DNA from: Amycolatopsis oliviviridis | GTDB taxonomy: Bacteria; Actinomycetota; Actinomycetes; Mycobacteriales; Pseudonocardiaceae | DNA length: 64,000 nt | NCBI RefSeq assembly: GCF_014654365.1 | Contig: NZ_BNAY01000007.1 | Span: 62,001 to 126,000 of the forward strand | Reading direction: 5' to 3' | Shown: positions 1 through 9,207 of the stretch, piece after piece | How the letters are laid out: every line of letters starts with the position of its first letter | Numbering within the stretch: the stretch's first letter is position 1 | Notes under the pieces: model-generated | Databases searched by the model: none | What the model saw: only the letters and a program-made list of their open reading frames with translations | What the model was told of the DNA's origin: nothing | Position numbers and translations under genes: made by a program

Positions 1-478
1 AGAGCCACAGGTGCACGCTCAGGTCGAAGGCGAGCCCCGCGCCGAACAGGAATTCGCCGTCCAGCAGGACGACGCCGCCTTCGGGCAGTTCGACGCGTTC
101 GGCCCGGGTGGCGCGATCGCGCACCGGATCCCACAGCGACGGCAGGACCAGGCCGCTGCCGTCTTCGGCGAGCGGATCGAGCACTTCGCGGCGCAGGGCG
201 CCGAGGTCGAGCCAGTCGGTGTAGCGCGAGTCCGGGTCCTCTTTGCCGCGTTCGAAGCGCAGTGAGGCGGGGCGGAGGAAGTCGTTCGCCGAGATCCGCA
301 GCGTCGCGTGACCGGCGACCCGCAAGGGATCGACCAGGGCGTCGGCGAGTTCTGTGGTTTCGGTCGCACCGGCCGCGCCGTCGACCGCGACCGCGATCCG
401 GCGGCGGCCCGTGATCGCCGTGATGCGGTCGGTCAGTTCGGAGACCAGCAGAGCGGGAGAAATCGGACGGTAGCGCAC
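1..478 (-). CDS. Uridine-kinase-like P-loop-fold protein, 3' part missing
   Basis: The gene runs off the left edge; 159 codons are visible. I start it at GTG 478 because GGAGG lies about ten bases upstream. The protein opens VRYRPISPALL and carries NDFLRPASL, DWLDLGALRREVLDPL and GGVVLLDGEFLFG, the layout of actinobacterial proteins usually annotated as uridine kinases. Where a Walker A motif is expected it reads DGAAGATETTELADAL, with no GK[ST], so ATP-dependent kinase activity is doubtful. It is divergent from the SRPBCC gene, with 53 bases between the two starts. Family assignment is inference from the overall layout; the substrate is unknown. Confidence 0.6.
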   Translation of the reverse strand, partial: MRYRPISPALLVSELTDRITAITGRRRIAVAVDGAAGATETTELADALVDPLRVAGHATLRISANDFLRPASLRFERGKEDPDSRYTDWLDLGALRREVLDPLAEDGSGLVLPSLWDPVRDRATRAERVELPEGGVVLLDGEFLFGAGLAFDLSVHLWL

Positions 479-531
479 AGGAAGAGATCCTCCACCCGGA
501 CCGGTGACTGTCGCACGGTACACCCGGTGGG

Positions 532-957
532 ATGATGGCCCGCGTGACCAAAGCAACGGCCAAAACAGCCGGAAGTGGTTGGCAGGTAGGCGTTTCCCAG
601 ACGGTGCCGTACAGCGGCGCGCAGGTGTGGGACTTCCTGGTCGGACGCGAGGGCGTGGGGATCTGGCTCGGCCCGGGCGCCGAACTCGGCACCGAGCTGG
701 GCGCGCCGTACGAGACGGCCAACGGGACGACCGGCGAGATCCGCGATCGTTCCGAAGGCGGCAAGCTCCGGCTGACCTGGCGGCCGAAGGACTGGGACCA
801 CGACTCGACCCTGCAGATCACGGTGAGCGGCACCGAGCAGAAGACCACGCTCCGGTTCCACCAGGAATGGCTCGCGGGCGCCGACGAGCGCGAGGAACAG
901 CGGGCATACTGGACCGAAGTGACCGAGCGAGTGGTGGCCGCGCTGGCCGAACGCTGA
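532..957 (+). CDS. SRPBCC (START/AHSA1-like) domain protein
   Basis: A 141-residue cytoplasmic protein with no signal peptide or membrane segment. It has the single-domain SRPBCC layout: an N-terminal strand (GWQVGVSQTVPYSGAQVWDF), a central run of strands (LRLTWRPKDW, LQITVSG, TTLRFHQEWL) and a C-terminal helix (YWTEVTERVVAALAER). The family binds hydrophobic ligands or acts as polyketide-type aromatases or cyclases, but nothing here fixes a ligand. Two adjacent ATG codons (532, 535) could each be the start. The P450 gene begins 24 bases downstream on the same strand, so the two are probably co-transcribed. Confidence 0.75.
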   Translation: MMARVTKATAKTAGSGWQVGVSQTVPYSGAQVWDFLVGREGVGIWLGPGAELGTELGAPYETANGTTGEIRDRSEGGKLRLTWRPKDWDHDSTLQITVSGTEQKTTLRFHQEWLAGADEREEQRAYWTEVTERVVAALAER

Positions 958-981
958 CCGGAGCGCTGGGGAGGCGTACCG

Positions 982-2190
982 ATGGGGGCAGCAGAACAAC
1001 TCACGGCCCTGGCCGAGGATCTCGTCCAGGAACCGCACCGGGTCTCCGCGCTGCTGCGGGAAAGCGGCCGGGTCCAGAAGGTGCGCATGCCGCGCGGCCT
1101 GGCGGTCTGGATCGTCACCGGCCACGCCGAGGCCCGTGCCCTGCTCTCGGATCCCCGCCTGGGCAAGGACACCGGCGAGGTCCGGCGTCTCTTCGAACGC
1201 GACGGCTTCGAATCCGCCGGTGACGGCGCCGTCCGCGCGCTGACCGGGCATATGCTCAACTCGGATCCGCCGGACCACACGCGGCTGCGCAAACTGGTCA
1301 ACCAGGCCTTCACCTCGCGCACCGTTTCCCGGCTGCGGCCGAGGATCGAGCAGATCGCCGCGGAACTGCTGGACGGCATCGGCGACGCCGAGCGCGCCGA
1401 CCTGCTTCCCGCTTTCGCCGTCCCGTTGCCGATCAGGGTCATCTGCGAACTGCTCGGCGTCCACGCGGGCGACCAGCCGTCGTTCGCGAAGTGGTCGAAC
1501 ACGATGCTCGCCTGGTCGACGCCGGAGGAACTCCGCGCCGCGGCGCGGAAGATGCACGCGTACCTCGTCGACCTCATCGAGGAAAAGCGCGCCGAGCCCG
1601 CCGACGACCTGCTTTCCGGGCTGATCCACGCCAGCGACGAGGGCGACTCGCTTTCCGGGGAAGAACTGCTGTCGATGGCGTTCCTGCTGCTCGTGGCGGG
1701 GTTCGAGACGACGGTCAACTTGATCGCGAACAGCGTCTTCGCGCTGCTGCGGGAGCCGGAACAGCGGGCCGCGCTCAGGGCCGATCCCGCCCTGCTGCCC
1801 GGAGCGGTCGAGGAGTTCCTGCGTTACGACGGCGCGATCCACCTGGCGACCATCCGGTTCACCAGGGAAGCCGTCCAGGTCGGCGACGTCGAGATCCCGG
1901 CGGACGAGTTCGTGCTCGTCTCCCTGGTCGGCGCGAACCGGGACGCCGAACGCTTCGAAGACCCGGACCGGCTGGACGTCACGCGACCGGCGACCGGGCA
2001 TCTCGCGTTCGGGCACGGGATCCACTACTGCGTCGGCGCCCCGCTGGCCAGGCTGGAGGCCGAGATCGCGTTGCGCGCCTTGCTGGAGCGATTCCCCGGC
2101 CTGAGCCTGGACGCCGATCCGGAATCCTTGCGGTGGCGGGAAAGCACCCTCGTCCACGGCCTCGAAACTCTCCCTGTGCGCCTGCGCTGA
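982..2190 (+). CDS. Cytochrome P450
   Basis: A 402-residue soluble bacterial P450 of normal length. The I-helix motif AGFETT lies near residues 239-245, the K-helix ExxR at E278-R281, and the heme loop FGHGIHYCVGAPLAR with the cysteine thiolate near residue 350. This is the pattern of actinobacterial CYP107/CYP105-type mono-oxygenases, which need an external ferredoxin and reductase; neither is encoded nearby. bioA starts 25 bases after the stop codon. Bacillus BioI (CYP107H) is a P450 that makes a pimelate precursor for biotin, so a role in biotin supply is possible, but it rests only on position. Confidence 0.95.
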   Translation: MGAAEQLTALAEDLVQEPHRVSALLRESGRVQKVRMPRGLAVWIVTGHAEARALLSDPRLGKDTGEVRRLFERDGFESAGDGAVRALTGHMLNSDPPDHTRLRKLVNQAFTSRTVSRLRPRIEQIAAELLDGIGDAERADLLPAFAVPLPIRVICELLGVHAGDQPSFAKWSNTMLAWSTPEELRAAARKMHAYLVDLIEEKRAEPADDLLSGLIHASDEGDSLSGEELLSMAFLLLVAGFETTVNLIANSVFALLREPEQRAALRADPALLPGAVEEFLRYDGAIHLATIRFTREAVQVGDVEIPADEFVLVSLVGANRDAERFEDPDRLDVTRPATGHLAFGHGIHYCVGAPLARLEAEIALRALLERFPGLSLDADPESLRWRESTLVHGLETLPVRLR

Positions 2191-2215
2191 GCGAGGCGTG
2201 TCGTAGGGTCGCCGG

Positions 2216-3496
2216 ATGGACGCCGCCGAACTCCTCGCGCTCGACGCGGAACACGTCTGGCACCCGTACGGGCCGATGCCGAGTCCGATCGACTCCTTGC
2301 TGGTCCGCGAGGCGAGCGGGGTCCGGCTCACCCTCGACGACGGCCGGGAGCTGGTCGACGGCATGTCGTCCTGGTGGGCGGCGATCCACGGCTACCGGAA
2401 CCCGGTGCTGGACGCGGCGCTGGCCGAGCAGGCGGGCCGGATGAGTCACGTGATGTTCGGCGGGCTCACCCACGAACCGGCCATCAGGCTGGCGAAGACG
2501 CTGGTCGACCTCGCCCCGGACGGCCTGCGGCACGTGTTCCTGTGCGACTCCGGATCGGTGTCGGTCGAGGTCGCCGTCAAGATGTGCCTGCAGTACTGGC
2601 AGTCGGTGGGGCGCAAGGAGAAGCGGCGCCTGATGACCTGGCGCGGCGGCTACCACGGTGACACGTTCACGCCGATGAGCGTCTGCGACCCCGAGGGCGG
2701 GATGCACTCGCTGTGGCGCGGGATCCTGCCGGACCAGCTGTTCCTGCCCAAGCCGCCCGGCGGGTTCGACGACGAGCCGGACCAGGACTACCTCGACCTG
2801 CTCGCGACCGAGATCGAGCGGCACGCGGGCGAACTCGCCGCGATCATCGTCGAGCCGGTCGTGCAAGGCGCGGGCGGTATGCGGTTCCACCCGCCCGCGT
2901 ACCTGCGCGTGCTGCGCGAGATCACCGAGGCCAACGGCGTCCTGCTCATCTTCGACGAGATCGCCACCGGGTTCGGCCGCACCGGCCGGATGTTCGCCGC
3001 CGAGCACGCCGGGGTCACCCCGGACGTCCTGTGCCTTGGCAAGGCCTTGACCGGCGGTTACCTGACGATGGCGGCGGCGTTGTGCACCCCGGAGATCGCC
3101 GACGGGATCTCGCGCGGCGAACTGCCGGTGCTGGCGCACGGCCCGACGTTCATGGCCAACCCGCTGTCTTCGGCCGTCGCCAACGCCTCGCTGGGGATCC
3201 TGGCCGAAGGCGGCTGGAAGTCCGACGTCCCGCGGATCGAAGCCGCGCTGAAGGCCGGTCTGGAACCGGCTCGCGAGCTGCCTTCGGTCGCCGACGTGCG
3301 GGTGCTCGGTGCCATCGGCGTGGTGGAACTGGACCACCCGGTGGACATGGCCGTCGCGACCGAGGTGCTCACCGCGAACGGTGTCTGGCTGCGCCCGTTC
3401 CGGAACCTGATCTACACGATGCCGCCCTACATCTCCGGCGCGGAAGACCTCGCGACGATCACCTCGGCCGTGGTCGCGGCCGCGCAAAAAGCTTGA
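2216..3496 (+). CDS. bioA: Adenosylmethionine-8-amino-7-oxononanoate aminotransferase (DAPA synthase)
   Basis: BioA is a PLP enzyme that transfers the amino group of S-adenosylmethionine to KAPA, giving DAPA in biotin synthesis. The 426 residues match the family length. Visible marks are the N-terminal HVWHPYGPM, the SSWWAAIHGY segment that lines the substrate pocket, the PLP-binding FDEIATGFGRTGRMF, and the lysine in CLGKALTGGYLTMAA that forms the Schiff base. ATG 2216 is the natural start. It follows the P450 on the same strand. In mycobacteria bioF and bioD follow bioA directly; here two transporter-carbonic anhydrase genes separate bioA from bioD and no bioF is seen. Confidence 0.96.
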   Translation: MDAAELLALDAEHVWHPYGPMPSPIDSLLVREASGVRLTLDDGRELVDGMSSWWAAIHGYRNPVLDAALAEQAGRMSHVMFGGLTHEPAIRLAKTLVDLAPDGLRHVFLCDSGSVSVEVAVKMCLQYWQSVGRKEKRRLMTWRGGYHGDTFTPMSVCDPEGGMHSLWRGILPDQLFLPKPPGGFDDEPDQDYLDLLATEIERHAGELAAIIVEPVVQGAGGMRFHPPAYLRVLREITEANGVLLIFDEIATGFGRTGRMFAAEHAGVTPDVLCLGKALTGGYLTMAAALCTPEIADGISRGELPVLAHGPTFMANPLSSAVANASLGILAEGGWKSDVPRIEAALKAGLEPARELPSVADVRVLGAIGVVELDHPVDMAVATEVLTANGVWLRPFRNLIYTMPPYISGAEDLATITSAVVAAAQKA

Positions 3497-3735
3497 AAAG
3501 GGCCGAATTCAACCGAAAGAGTGTGACGGCGGCCACAGCAATCCGCAAAGGCCACGCTGGGTACAGAGCGTGGTCGCAGGGTGATCGTGGTCAAGCGAAC
3601 GGGCGAGTCCGATCGGGACCATTCTCGGGTATTTTGTCGCGAAAAGGCGTTATGCCCTAGTTCTTCGCCGCACAAGCAAACCTGAGAAACCTTTGCGTAG
3701 CGGACTTTTGCGCGCCGATCGGGTTTCCTGCCCCC

Positions 3736-5994
3736 ATGATCGACATCGTTGGTGACGAGCACGACACCGGGCCCCCGGGCCGCCGCAACCCCGCATCGAC
3801 CCTCCTGAAGAACCTTCGCCACGACGTCCCGGCTTCGGTCGTCGTCTTCCTCGTGGCGGTCCCGCTCTCGCTCGGCGTCGCACACGCCGCCGGAGCCCCT
3901 TTGCTCGCCGGACTCATCTCCGCCGTGGTCGGCGGACTCGTAGCGAGCTTCTTCGGCGCTTCCGCCCTCCAGGTCAGTGGCCCTTCCGCCGCCCTGACCA
4001 TCGTCATCGCCGAGACCATCGCGAACTTCGGCTGGGCCGCCACCTGCGCGATCACCGCCGCGGCGGGCGTGGTCCAGATCCTCTTCGGGCTCAGCCGCGT
4101 CGCACGGGCCACGCTGGCGATCTCGCCTGCCATCGTGCACGGCCTGCTCGCCGGGATCGGCCTGATCCTCGTCCTCGGCCAGCTGCACGTCGTGCTCGGC
4201 GGGGTGGCGCAGAGCTCCACGATCGCGAACATTCTCGCGCTGCCGGGCCGGATCGTCGGTCACCACGACCAGGCCGCGCTCATCGGCGTGGTCACCGTAG
4301 GTGTCCTCCTGGCGTGGACCCGGATGCCGCGTTCGGTGCGCCGCGTCCCCGGTCCGCTCGCCGCCGTCGCGCTGGCGACCGGTCTTTCCGTCGCGGCCGG
4401 CATGGACCTGCCGCGCGTCGACCTCCCGAACGGCTTGCCGGGACTGGGTTTCGTCCCCGAGGCGCCGTCCGGCTCCTGGGTGGCGATCATCGCCGCCGTC
4501 CTCTCCATCGCGCTCATCGCCAGCCTGGAGAGCCTGCTTTCCGCCGTCGCCATCGACAAACTGCGCGACGGGCCGCGCACCGACCTCAACCGCGAACTGA
4601 TCGGCCAGGGCCTGGCGAACGTCGCCGCCGGATCACTCGGCGGGTTCCCGGTCACCGGCGTCGTCGTGCGCACCATGACCAACTTCGAAGCGGGCGCCCG
4701 CACCCGGATGTCGGCGATCCTGCACAGCGTCTGGATCCTCGGCTGCTGCCTGTTCCTGGCGGGCGCGCTGCGGCAGATCCCGCTCGCCGCGCTCGCCGGT
4801 CTCCTCGTCTACGTCGGCGCCAAACTCGTCAACGTCGCCAATCTGCGCGAAGTCCGCCGCCACGGCGACCTGCCGGTCTACCTCGCGACCCTGCTCGGCG
4901 CGGTCGCCGTCAACCTGCTCACCGGTGTCGCCGCGGGGATCGCGGTGGCGCTCGCGCTGATGCTGCGCCGGATGTTGTTCTCCGGGATCCATATCGAACA
5001 GGACGGTTCGCGGACCCGTGTCGTCATCGAAGGCGCGCTCACTTTCCTTTCCGTACCAAGGCTCACGACCGTCCTGGCCGAAGTCCCCGCGCGTTCGGAA
5101 GTGACGCTGGAGCTCTTCGTCGACTACCTCGACCACGCCGCTTTCGACTGCCTGCGCGGCTGGCAGCGCGCGTACGAACGCACTGGGGGAGTCGTGATCG
5201 TCGACGAGGTCGGGCACCCGTGGTTCGAACGTGGCAAAGCCGGTGTGCCGACCGTGCGCCGCGGCGTCGCGTCGCGCGTGGTGCCGCGCTGGCTCGCGCC
5301 GTGGTCGGAATGGCAGGCCGAACACCTCGAACTGCCGGGCCAGCGTGGCGGCAGCGTCCCGTTGTGCCGTGGCGCCTCGGAATTCCAGCGCCGGACCGCG
5401 CCGCTGCTGCGGACCACCTGGGACGGGTTGGCGAACGGCCAGCAGCCGCACACCTTGTTCGTCACCTGTGGCGACGCGCGGATCGTGCCGAACCTGATCA
5501 CCACCAGCGGGCCGGGGGACCTGTTCACCGTGCGGAACATCGGAAACCTCGTCCCGCACGCCGGTGCCGCCGCGGATTTCTCGGTGGGGGCGGCGATCGA
5601 GTACGCAGTCGGTCTGCTGCGCGTGCGGGAAGTGGTGGTGTGCGGGCATTCCGGCTGCGGGGCGATGAAGGCCTTGCTCGGCGACGCGCCCGCCGGGCTC
5701 GCGCACCTCGGCGGCTGGCTGCGTCACGGTGAGGAGACCTTGCGGCGCAGGGAAAGCGAAGCGCCGTTGCTGCTCGACGGTGCCCGTCCCGACCACGAGG
5801 CCGATCGGCTCGCCCTGCACAACGTGGTGCGGCAACTGGAAAACCTGCGTTCGTACCCGGTGGTCGAGGCCGCGCTGGCCCGGGGCGAACTCCGGCTGAC
5901 GGGGATGTACTTCGACGTCGGGAAGGCGAACGTGTACCTGCTCGACGCGGCGCGCCGGTCGTTCACTTCGGCCGCTTCACCGGTGAAGTCCTGA
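3736..5994 (+). CDS. SulP-family bicarbonate/anion transporter fused to beta-carbonic anhydrase (copy 1)
   Basis: A 752-residue fusion. Residues about 25-420 are a SulP permease with many hydrophobic segments and the motifs ALQVSGPSAALTIV and AIDKLRDGPRTDLNRELIGQG. A STAS-like stretch follows at about 435-500 (EGALTFLSVPRLTTVL ... LDHAAFDCL). Residues about 550-740 are a beta-carbonic anhydrase with the zinc ligands C578-x-D-x-R and H638-x-x-C641. The family moves bicarbonate or sulfate; the fused enzyme suggests bicarbonate with CO2 interconversion at the inner membrane face. ATG 3736 lacks a clear ribosome-binding site and may be leaderless. It is followed by a strong stem-loop and then by a close paralogue. 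Confidence 0.93.
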   Translation: MIDIVGDEHDTGPPGRRNPASTLLKNLRHDVPASVVVFLVAVPLSLGVAHAAGAPLLAGLISAVVGGLVASFFGASALQVSGPSAALTIVIAETIANFGWAATCAITAAAGVVQILFGLSRVARATLAISPAIVHGLLAGIGLILVLGQLHVVLGGVAQSSTIANILALPGRIVGHHDQAALIGVVTVGVLLAWTRMPRSVRRVPGPLAAVALATGLSVAAGMDLPRVDLPNGLPGLGFVPEAPSGSWVAIIAAVLSIALIASLESLLSAVAIDKLRDGPRTDLNRELIGQGLANVAAGSLGGFPVTGVVVRTMTNFEAGARTRMSAILHSVWILGCCLFLAGALRQIPLAALAGLLVYVGAKLVNVANLREVRRHGDLPVYLATLLGAVAVNLLTGVAAGIAVALALMLRRMLFSGIHIEQDGSRTRVVIEGALTFLSVPRLTTVLAEVPARSEVTLELFVDYLDHAAFDCLRGWQRAYERTGGVVIVDEVGHPWFERGKAGVPTVRRGVASRVVPRWLAPWSEWQAEHLELPGQRGGSVPLCRGASEFQRRTAPLLRTTWDGLANGQQPHTLFVTCGDARIVPNLITTSGPGDLFTVRNIGNLVPHAGAAADFSVGAAIEYAVGLLRVREVVVCGHSGCGAMKALLGDAPAGLAHLGGWLRHGEETLRRRESEAPLLLDGARPDHEADRLALHNVVRQLENLRSYPVVEAALARGELRLTGMYFDVGKANVYLLDAARRSFTSAASPVKS

Positions 5995-5996
5995 GT

Positions 5997-6031
5997 CTTT
6001 GCGGGGTCTCACCAGTTGGGACCCCGCAAAG
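5997..6031 (+). terminator. Stem-loop after the first SulP-carbonic anhydrase gene
   Basis: CTTTGCGGGGTC at 5997-6008 pairs perfectly with GACCCCGCAAAG at 6020-6031. The 12-bp stem can be extended inward by about three pairs. It starts two bases after the stop codon of the first fusion gene, so it probably ends or attenuates transcription before the second copy. No long T-tract follows. Confidence 0.65.
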
Positions 6032-6161
6032 CCTTTCGCAACACCGACGACATCTCCAGGCAACAAAACGGCCCGAAAGTGGCCTACGCCACCCTTCTGA
6101 AGGACGATATTCACTCGATCAGGTGGTGCATAGCGGACAAATCACCAGTTTCCTGGTGATC

Positions 6162-8351
6162 ATGAAGTCCCAACGACTCGCCGTGCTCCGTCACGACCTG
6201 CCCGCATCCTTGGTGGTGTTCCTCGTCGCCGTCCCGCTTTCACTCGGGATCGCGCTCGCGTCAGGGGCGCCGATCGTCGCGGGGCTGATCGCGGCCGTCG
6301 TGGGAGGTGTGGTCGCCGGTGCCCTCGGCGGCTCCGCGCTTCAGGTCAGTGGCCCGGCCGCCGGCCTGACGGTGATCATGGCGGAAACGATCGCCACCTT
6401 CGGCTGGAAGACGACCTGCGCGATCACCGTCGCCGCGGGCGCGCTCCAGATCCTGCTCGGGCTGAGCCGCATCGCCCGCGCGGCGCTCGCGATCTCTCCC
6501 GCCATCGTCCACGGCATGCTCGCCGGTATCGGCGTCACGATCGTCCTCGGCCAGCTCCACGTCGTGCTGGGCGGAACGGCGCAGAGCTCCGCGCTCAAGA
6601 ACATCGCCGAACTGCCCGCGCAGATCGTCGGCCACCACGACACCGCCGCGCTGATCGGCGTGCTCACCATCGGCATCCTGCTGCTGTGGCCGCGGCTGCC
6701 GAAGTCCGTCCGCAAGGTACCCGGCCCGCTGGCCGCGATCGCCCTGGTCACCGTGCTGTCCGTCGTGGCCGGGATGACCCTGCCGCGCGTCAACCTGCCC
6801 GGCGACCTGCTCAACATCCGCTTCGCCCCCGAATTCCCGGACACCGGCTGGGGCGCGTTCGCCCTCGCGGTCATCACCATCGCCCTGATCGCCAGCGTGG
6901 AAAGCCTGCTGTCGGCCGTCGCGGTCGACAAGATGCACACCGGGCCGCGGTCGAACCTCGACCGCGAGCTGATCGGGCAGGGCGCCGCGAACATGACCTC
7001 CGGCGCGCTGGGCGGCCTCCCGGTCACCGGCGTGATCGTCCGCAGCTCGACCAACGTCGCCGCCGGCGCCCGCACCCGCGCTTCGGCGATCCTGCACGGG
7101 GTCTGGATCCTGGTGTTCGTCGCCGCGTTCGCCGGGCTGATCCAGAACATCCCGCTCGCCGCGCTGGCCGGTCTGCTCGTCCATGTCGGCGCGAAACTGG
7201 TGAACCCCGGCCACATCAAGCAGGTCCTCAAACACGGTGACCTGGGGCTGTACCTGGTGACGCTCGCCGGTGTCGTCGTCTTCGACCTGCTCACCGGCGT
7301 CCTGCTCGGCATCGGGCTTTCGGTGCTGCTGATGCTGCGGCGCACCGTGTGGTCCGGGATCCACGCCGAACGCGACGGCGACGAATGGCGCGTCGTCGTC
7401 GAAGGTGTCCTGACGTTCCTTTCGGTGCCGAGGCTCAGCAGAGTGCTCGCGACCGTGCCCAGCGGCGCGAAGGTGACCTTGGAGCTGGTCGTCGACTACC
7501 TCGACCACGCCGCCTTCGAGAGCCTTTCGAACTGGCAGCAGGGACACGAACGCGCCGGCGGCGAGGTGATCGTCGACGAGGTCGGGCATCCGTGGTTCGC
7601 CAACGGCAAGTCCGGCGATCCCACCCTGTCCAGGACGGCCGCCGCGCGTTCGGTGCCGCGGTTCCTCGCGCCGTGGTCCGACTGGCAGGCCAAGGACGTC
7701 GAACTGCCCGGTCAGCGCGGCGGGCCGACGCTGCGCGGGGCGACCGAGTTCCAGCGGCGCACGGCCGCGCTCATGCAGCCCGCGCTCAGCAAGCTGGCCG
7801 GCGGACAGTCGCCGCACACCCTGTTCATCACCTGCGGTGACGCGCGGATCGTGCCGAACATGATCACCACGAGCGGTCCCGGCGACCTGTTCACCGTCCG
7901 CAACATCGGGAACCTGGTGCCCGCCCGCCGGGCCGACCCGTCGATGGGCGCCACCGTCGAGTTCGCCGTCGGCGTGCTGAAGGTGCGCGAGATCGTGGTC
8001 TGCGGGCATTCCGGCTGCGGCGCGATGCAGGCGCTGGCGACCGGCGCTCCCGACGGCGCGCCGATGCTGTCCTCCTGGCTGAAGCACGCCGAGCCGAGCG
8101 CCAAGCGCAAGGCCTCGGTGACCCTCGACGGCGAACGCCCGGACACGGAGACCGACCGGCTGGCGCTGCAGAACGTGCTGCAGCAGCTGGAGCACCTGCG
8201 GCACTACCCGCTGATCGCCGAGGCGGAGGCACGCGGCGAGCTCCACCTGACCGGGATGTACTTCGACGTCGGGGCGGCGCAGGTCTACCTGTCGGACGAG
8301 GGGAGCCCGTCGTTCACGCCGGTCGGCGCCGTCACCACTTCCGGGGGCTAA
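6162..8351 (+). CDS. SulP-family bicarbonate/anion transporter fused to beta-carbonic anhydrase (copy 2)
   Basis: A 729-residue paralogue of the preceding gene with the same order of parts: SulP permease (ALQVSGPAAGLTVI, AVDKMHTGPRSNLDRELIGQG), STAS-like linker (EGVLTFLSVPRLSRVL) and beta-carbonic anhydrase with zinc motifs C558-x-D-x-R and H616-x-x-C619. I start at ATG 6162 (MKSQRLAVLRHDLPASL) because this matches where the first copy becomes conserved; an upstream in-frame GTG at 6123 would add 13 unlike residues. The two copies are alike along their full length, which points to tandem duplication. bioD begins about 50 bases downstream, so the two may share a transcript. Bicarbonate as substrate is inferred from the fusion. 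Confidence 0.92.
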   Translation: MKSQRLAVLRHDLPASLVVFLVAVPLSLGIALASGAPIVAGLIAAVVGGVVAGALGGSALQVSGPAAGLTVIMAETIATFGWKTTCAITVAAGALQILLGLSRIARAALAISPAIVHGMLAGIGVTIVLGQLHVVLGGTAQSSALKNIAELPAQIVGHHDTAALIGVLTIGILLLWPRLPKSVRKVPGPLAAIALVTVLSVVAGMTLPRVNLPGDLLNIRFAPEFPDTGWGAFALAVITIALIASVESLLSAVAVDKMHTGPRSNLDRELIGQGAANMTSGALGGLPVTGVIVRSSTNVAAGARTRASAILHGVWILVFVAAFAGLIQNIPLAALAGLLVHVGAKLVNPGHIKQVLKHGDLGLYLVTLAGVVVFDLLTGVLLGIGLSVLLMLRRTVWSGIHAERDGDEWRVVVEGVLTFLSVPRLSRVLATVPSGAKVTLELVVDYLDHAAFESLSNWQQGHERAGGEVIVDEVGHPWFANGKSGDPTLSRTAAARSVPRFLAPWSDWQAKDVELPGQRGGPTLRGATEFQRRTAALMQPALSKLAGGQSPHTLFITCGDARIVPNMITTSGPGDLFTVRNIGNLVPARRADPSMGATVEFAVGVLKVREIVVCGHSGCGAMQALATGAPDGAPMLSSWLKHAEPSAKRKASVTLDGERPDTETDRLALQNVLQQLEHLRHYPLIAEAEARGELHLTGMYFDVGAAQVYLSDEGSPSFTPVGAVTTSGG

Positions 8352-8400
8352 CGGACGCCGTTCAGCGGGACTCGATCCGGACCGACTACGGTACTTGTAC

Positions 8401-9123
8401 GTGAGCATGCTGGTCATGACCGGCACCGGTACGGGTGTCGGCAAGACGATCACCACCGCCGCCATCGCCGCGCTGGCCGCCGGGCAGGGCCAACGCGTCG
8501 CCGTGCTGAAACCGGCGCAGACCGGGGTCGGGCCGGACGAGCCGGGTGATCTCGCCGACGTCCTCCGCCTCGCGGGCCCGGTCACCACTCGTGAGCTGCG
8601 GCGATACCCGGATCCGCTGTCGCCGGAGGCGGCGGCCAGGCTTTCGGGCCTGCCGACGCTGCCGCCGAGCGAGATCGCCGCGGCCGCGAGCGACCTGGAC
8701 GGCGAGCACGACCTCACGCTGATCGAGGGCGCGGGCGGCCTGCTGGTCCGGTTCGACGCCGACGGCGCCTCGCTCGCCGACGTCGCCTGGTCGCTCGGCG
8801 CGCTGGTGATCATCGTGGCCGAGGCCGGGCTGGGCACGCTCAACGCGACCGCCCTGACCGCCGAGGTCGCGACGAAACGCGGGCTCACCGTGGCCGGGGT
8901 CATCATCGGCTCGTGGCCGGAGGACCCGGACCTGGCGTCGGTGTCGAACCTGCAGGACCTGCCGGTCGCCGCCGGTGCGCCGCTGCTGGGCGTGCTGCCC
9001 GCCGGTCTCGGGGACGCCGAGCCTGAGGAGTTCGCCGCCAAGGCCAGGGCGGGTCTCTCGCCGTGGTTCGGCGGCGAGTTCGACCCGGAGTGCTTCGTCG
9101 GCCGGGCGTCGGCCCAGAAGTGA
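8401..9123 (+). CDS. bioD: Dethiobiotin synthetase
   Basis: BioD carboxylates DAPA with CO2 and ATP to close the ureido ring of dethiobiotin. The P-loop TGTGTGVGKT lies at the N-terminus; KPAQTG carries the second substrate-binding lysine and LIEGAGGLLV is the Mg/ATP segment. About 240 residues fits the family. Starts at GTG 8401 and ATG 8407 are equally plausible, and TTG 8395 is less so; no clear ribosome-binding site separates them. The gene lies just after two carbonic-anhydrase fusions and 84 bases before bioB, all on the plus strand. Confidence 0.95.
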   Translation: MSMLVMTGTGTGVGKTITTAAIAALAAGQGQRVAVLKPAQTGVGPDEPGDLADVLRLAGPVTTRELRRYPDPLSPEAAARLSGLPTLPPSEIAAAASDLDGEHDLTLIEGAGGLLVRFDADGASLADVAWSLGALVIIVAEAGLGTLNATALTAEVATKRGLTVAGVIIGSWPEDPDLASVSNLQDLPVAAGAPLLGVLPAGLGDAEPEEFAAKARAGLSPWFGGEFDPECFVGRASAQK

Positions 9124-9207
9124 TCTGCGTCGCTGTGGCCGAGGCGCCCGGTCGTGCACGATGATGTGCCTTCGCTCTACCGCCCCACCCCGAACAGGAG
9201 CCGCCTC

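Noticed and set aside
433..2364. A 643-codon open frame on the minus strand opposite the SRPBCC and P450 genes
   Set aside because: It is the antisense shadow of the P450 frame in GC-rich DNA; the product is an Arg/Gly/Glu-rich sequence with no family motif, while the plus-strand frame has the full P450 signature.
982..3496. Start of a secondary-metabolite cluster (P450 plus SRPBCC protein)
   Set aside because: No polyketide synthase, NRPS, terpene or tailoring set lies nearby; the flanking genes are housekeeping biotin and NAD genes.
6261..9041. A 926-codon minus-strand open frame
   Set aside because: It lies opposite the second SulP-carbonic anhydrase and bioD genes and reads as low-complexity Gly/Arg/Asp/Gln; the plus strand carries recognisable domains with catalytic residues.
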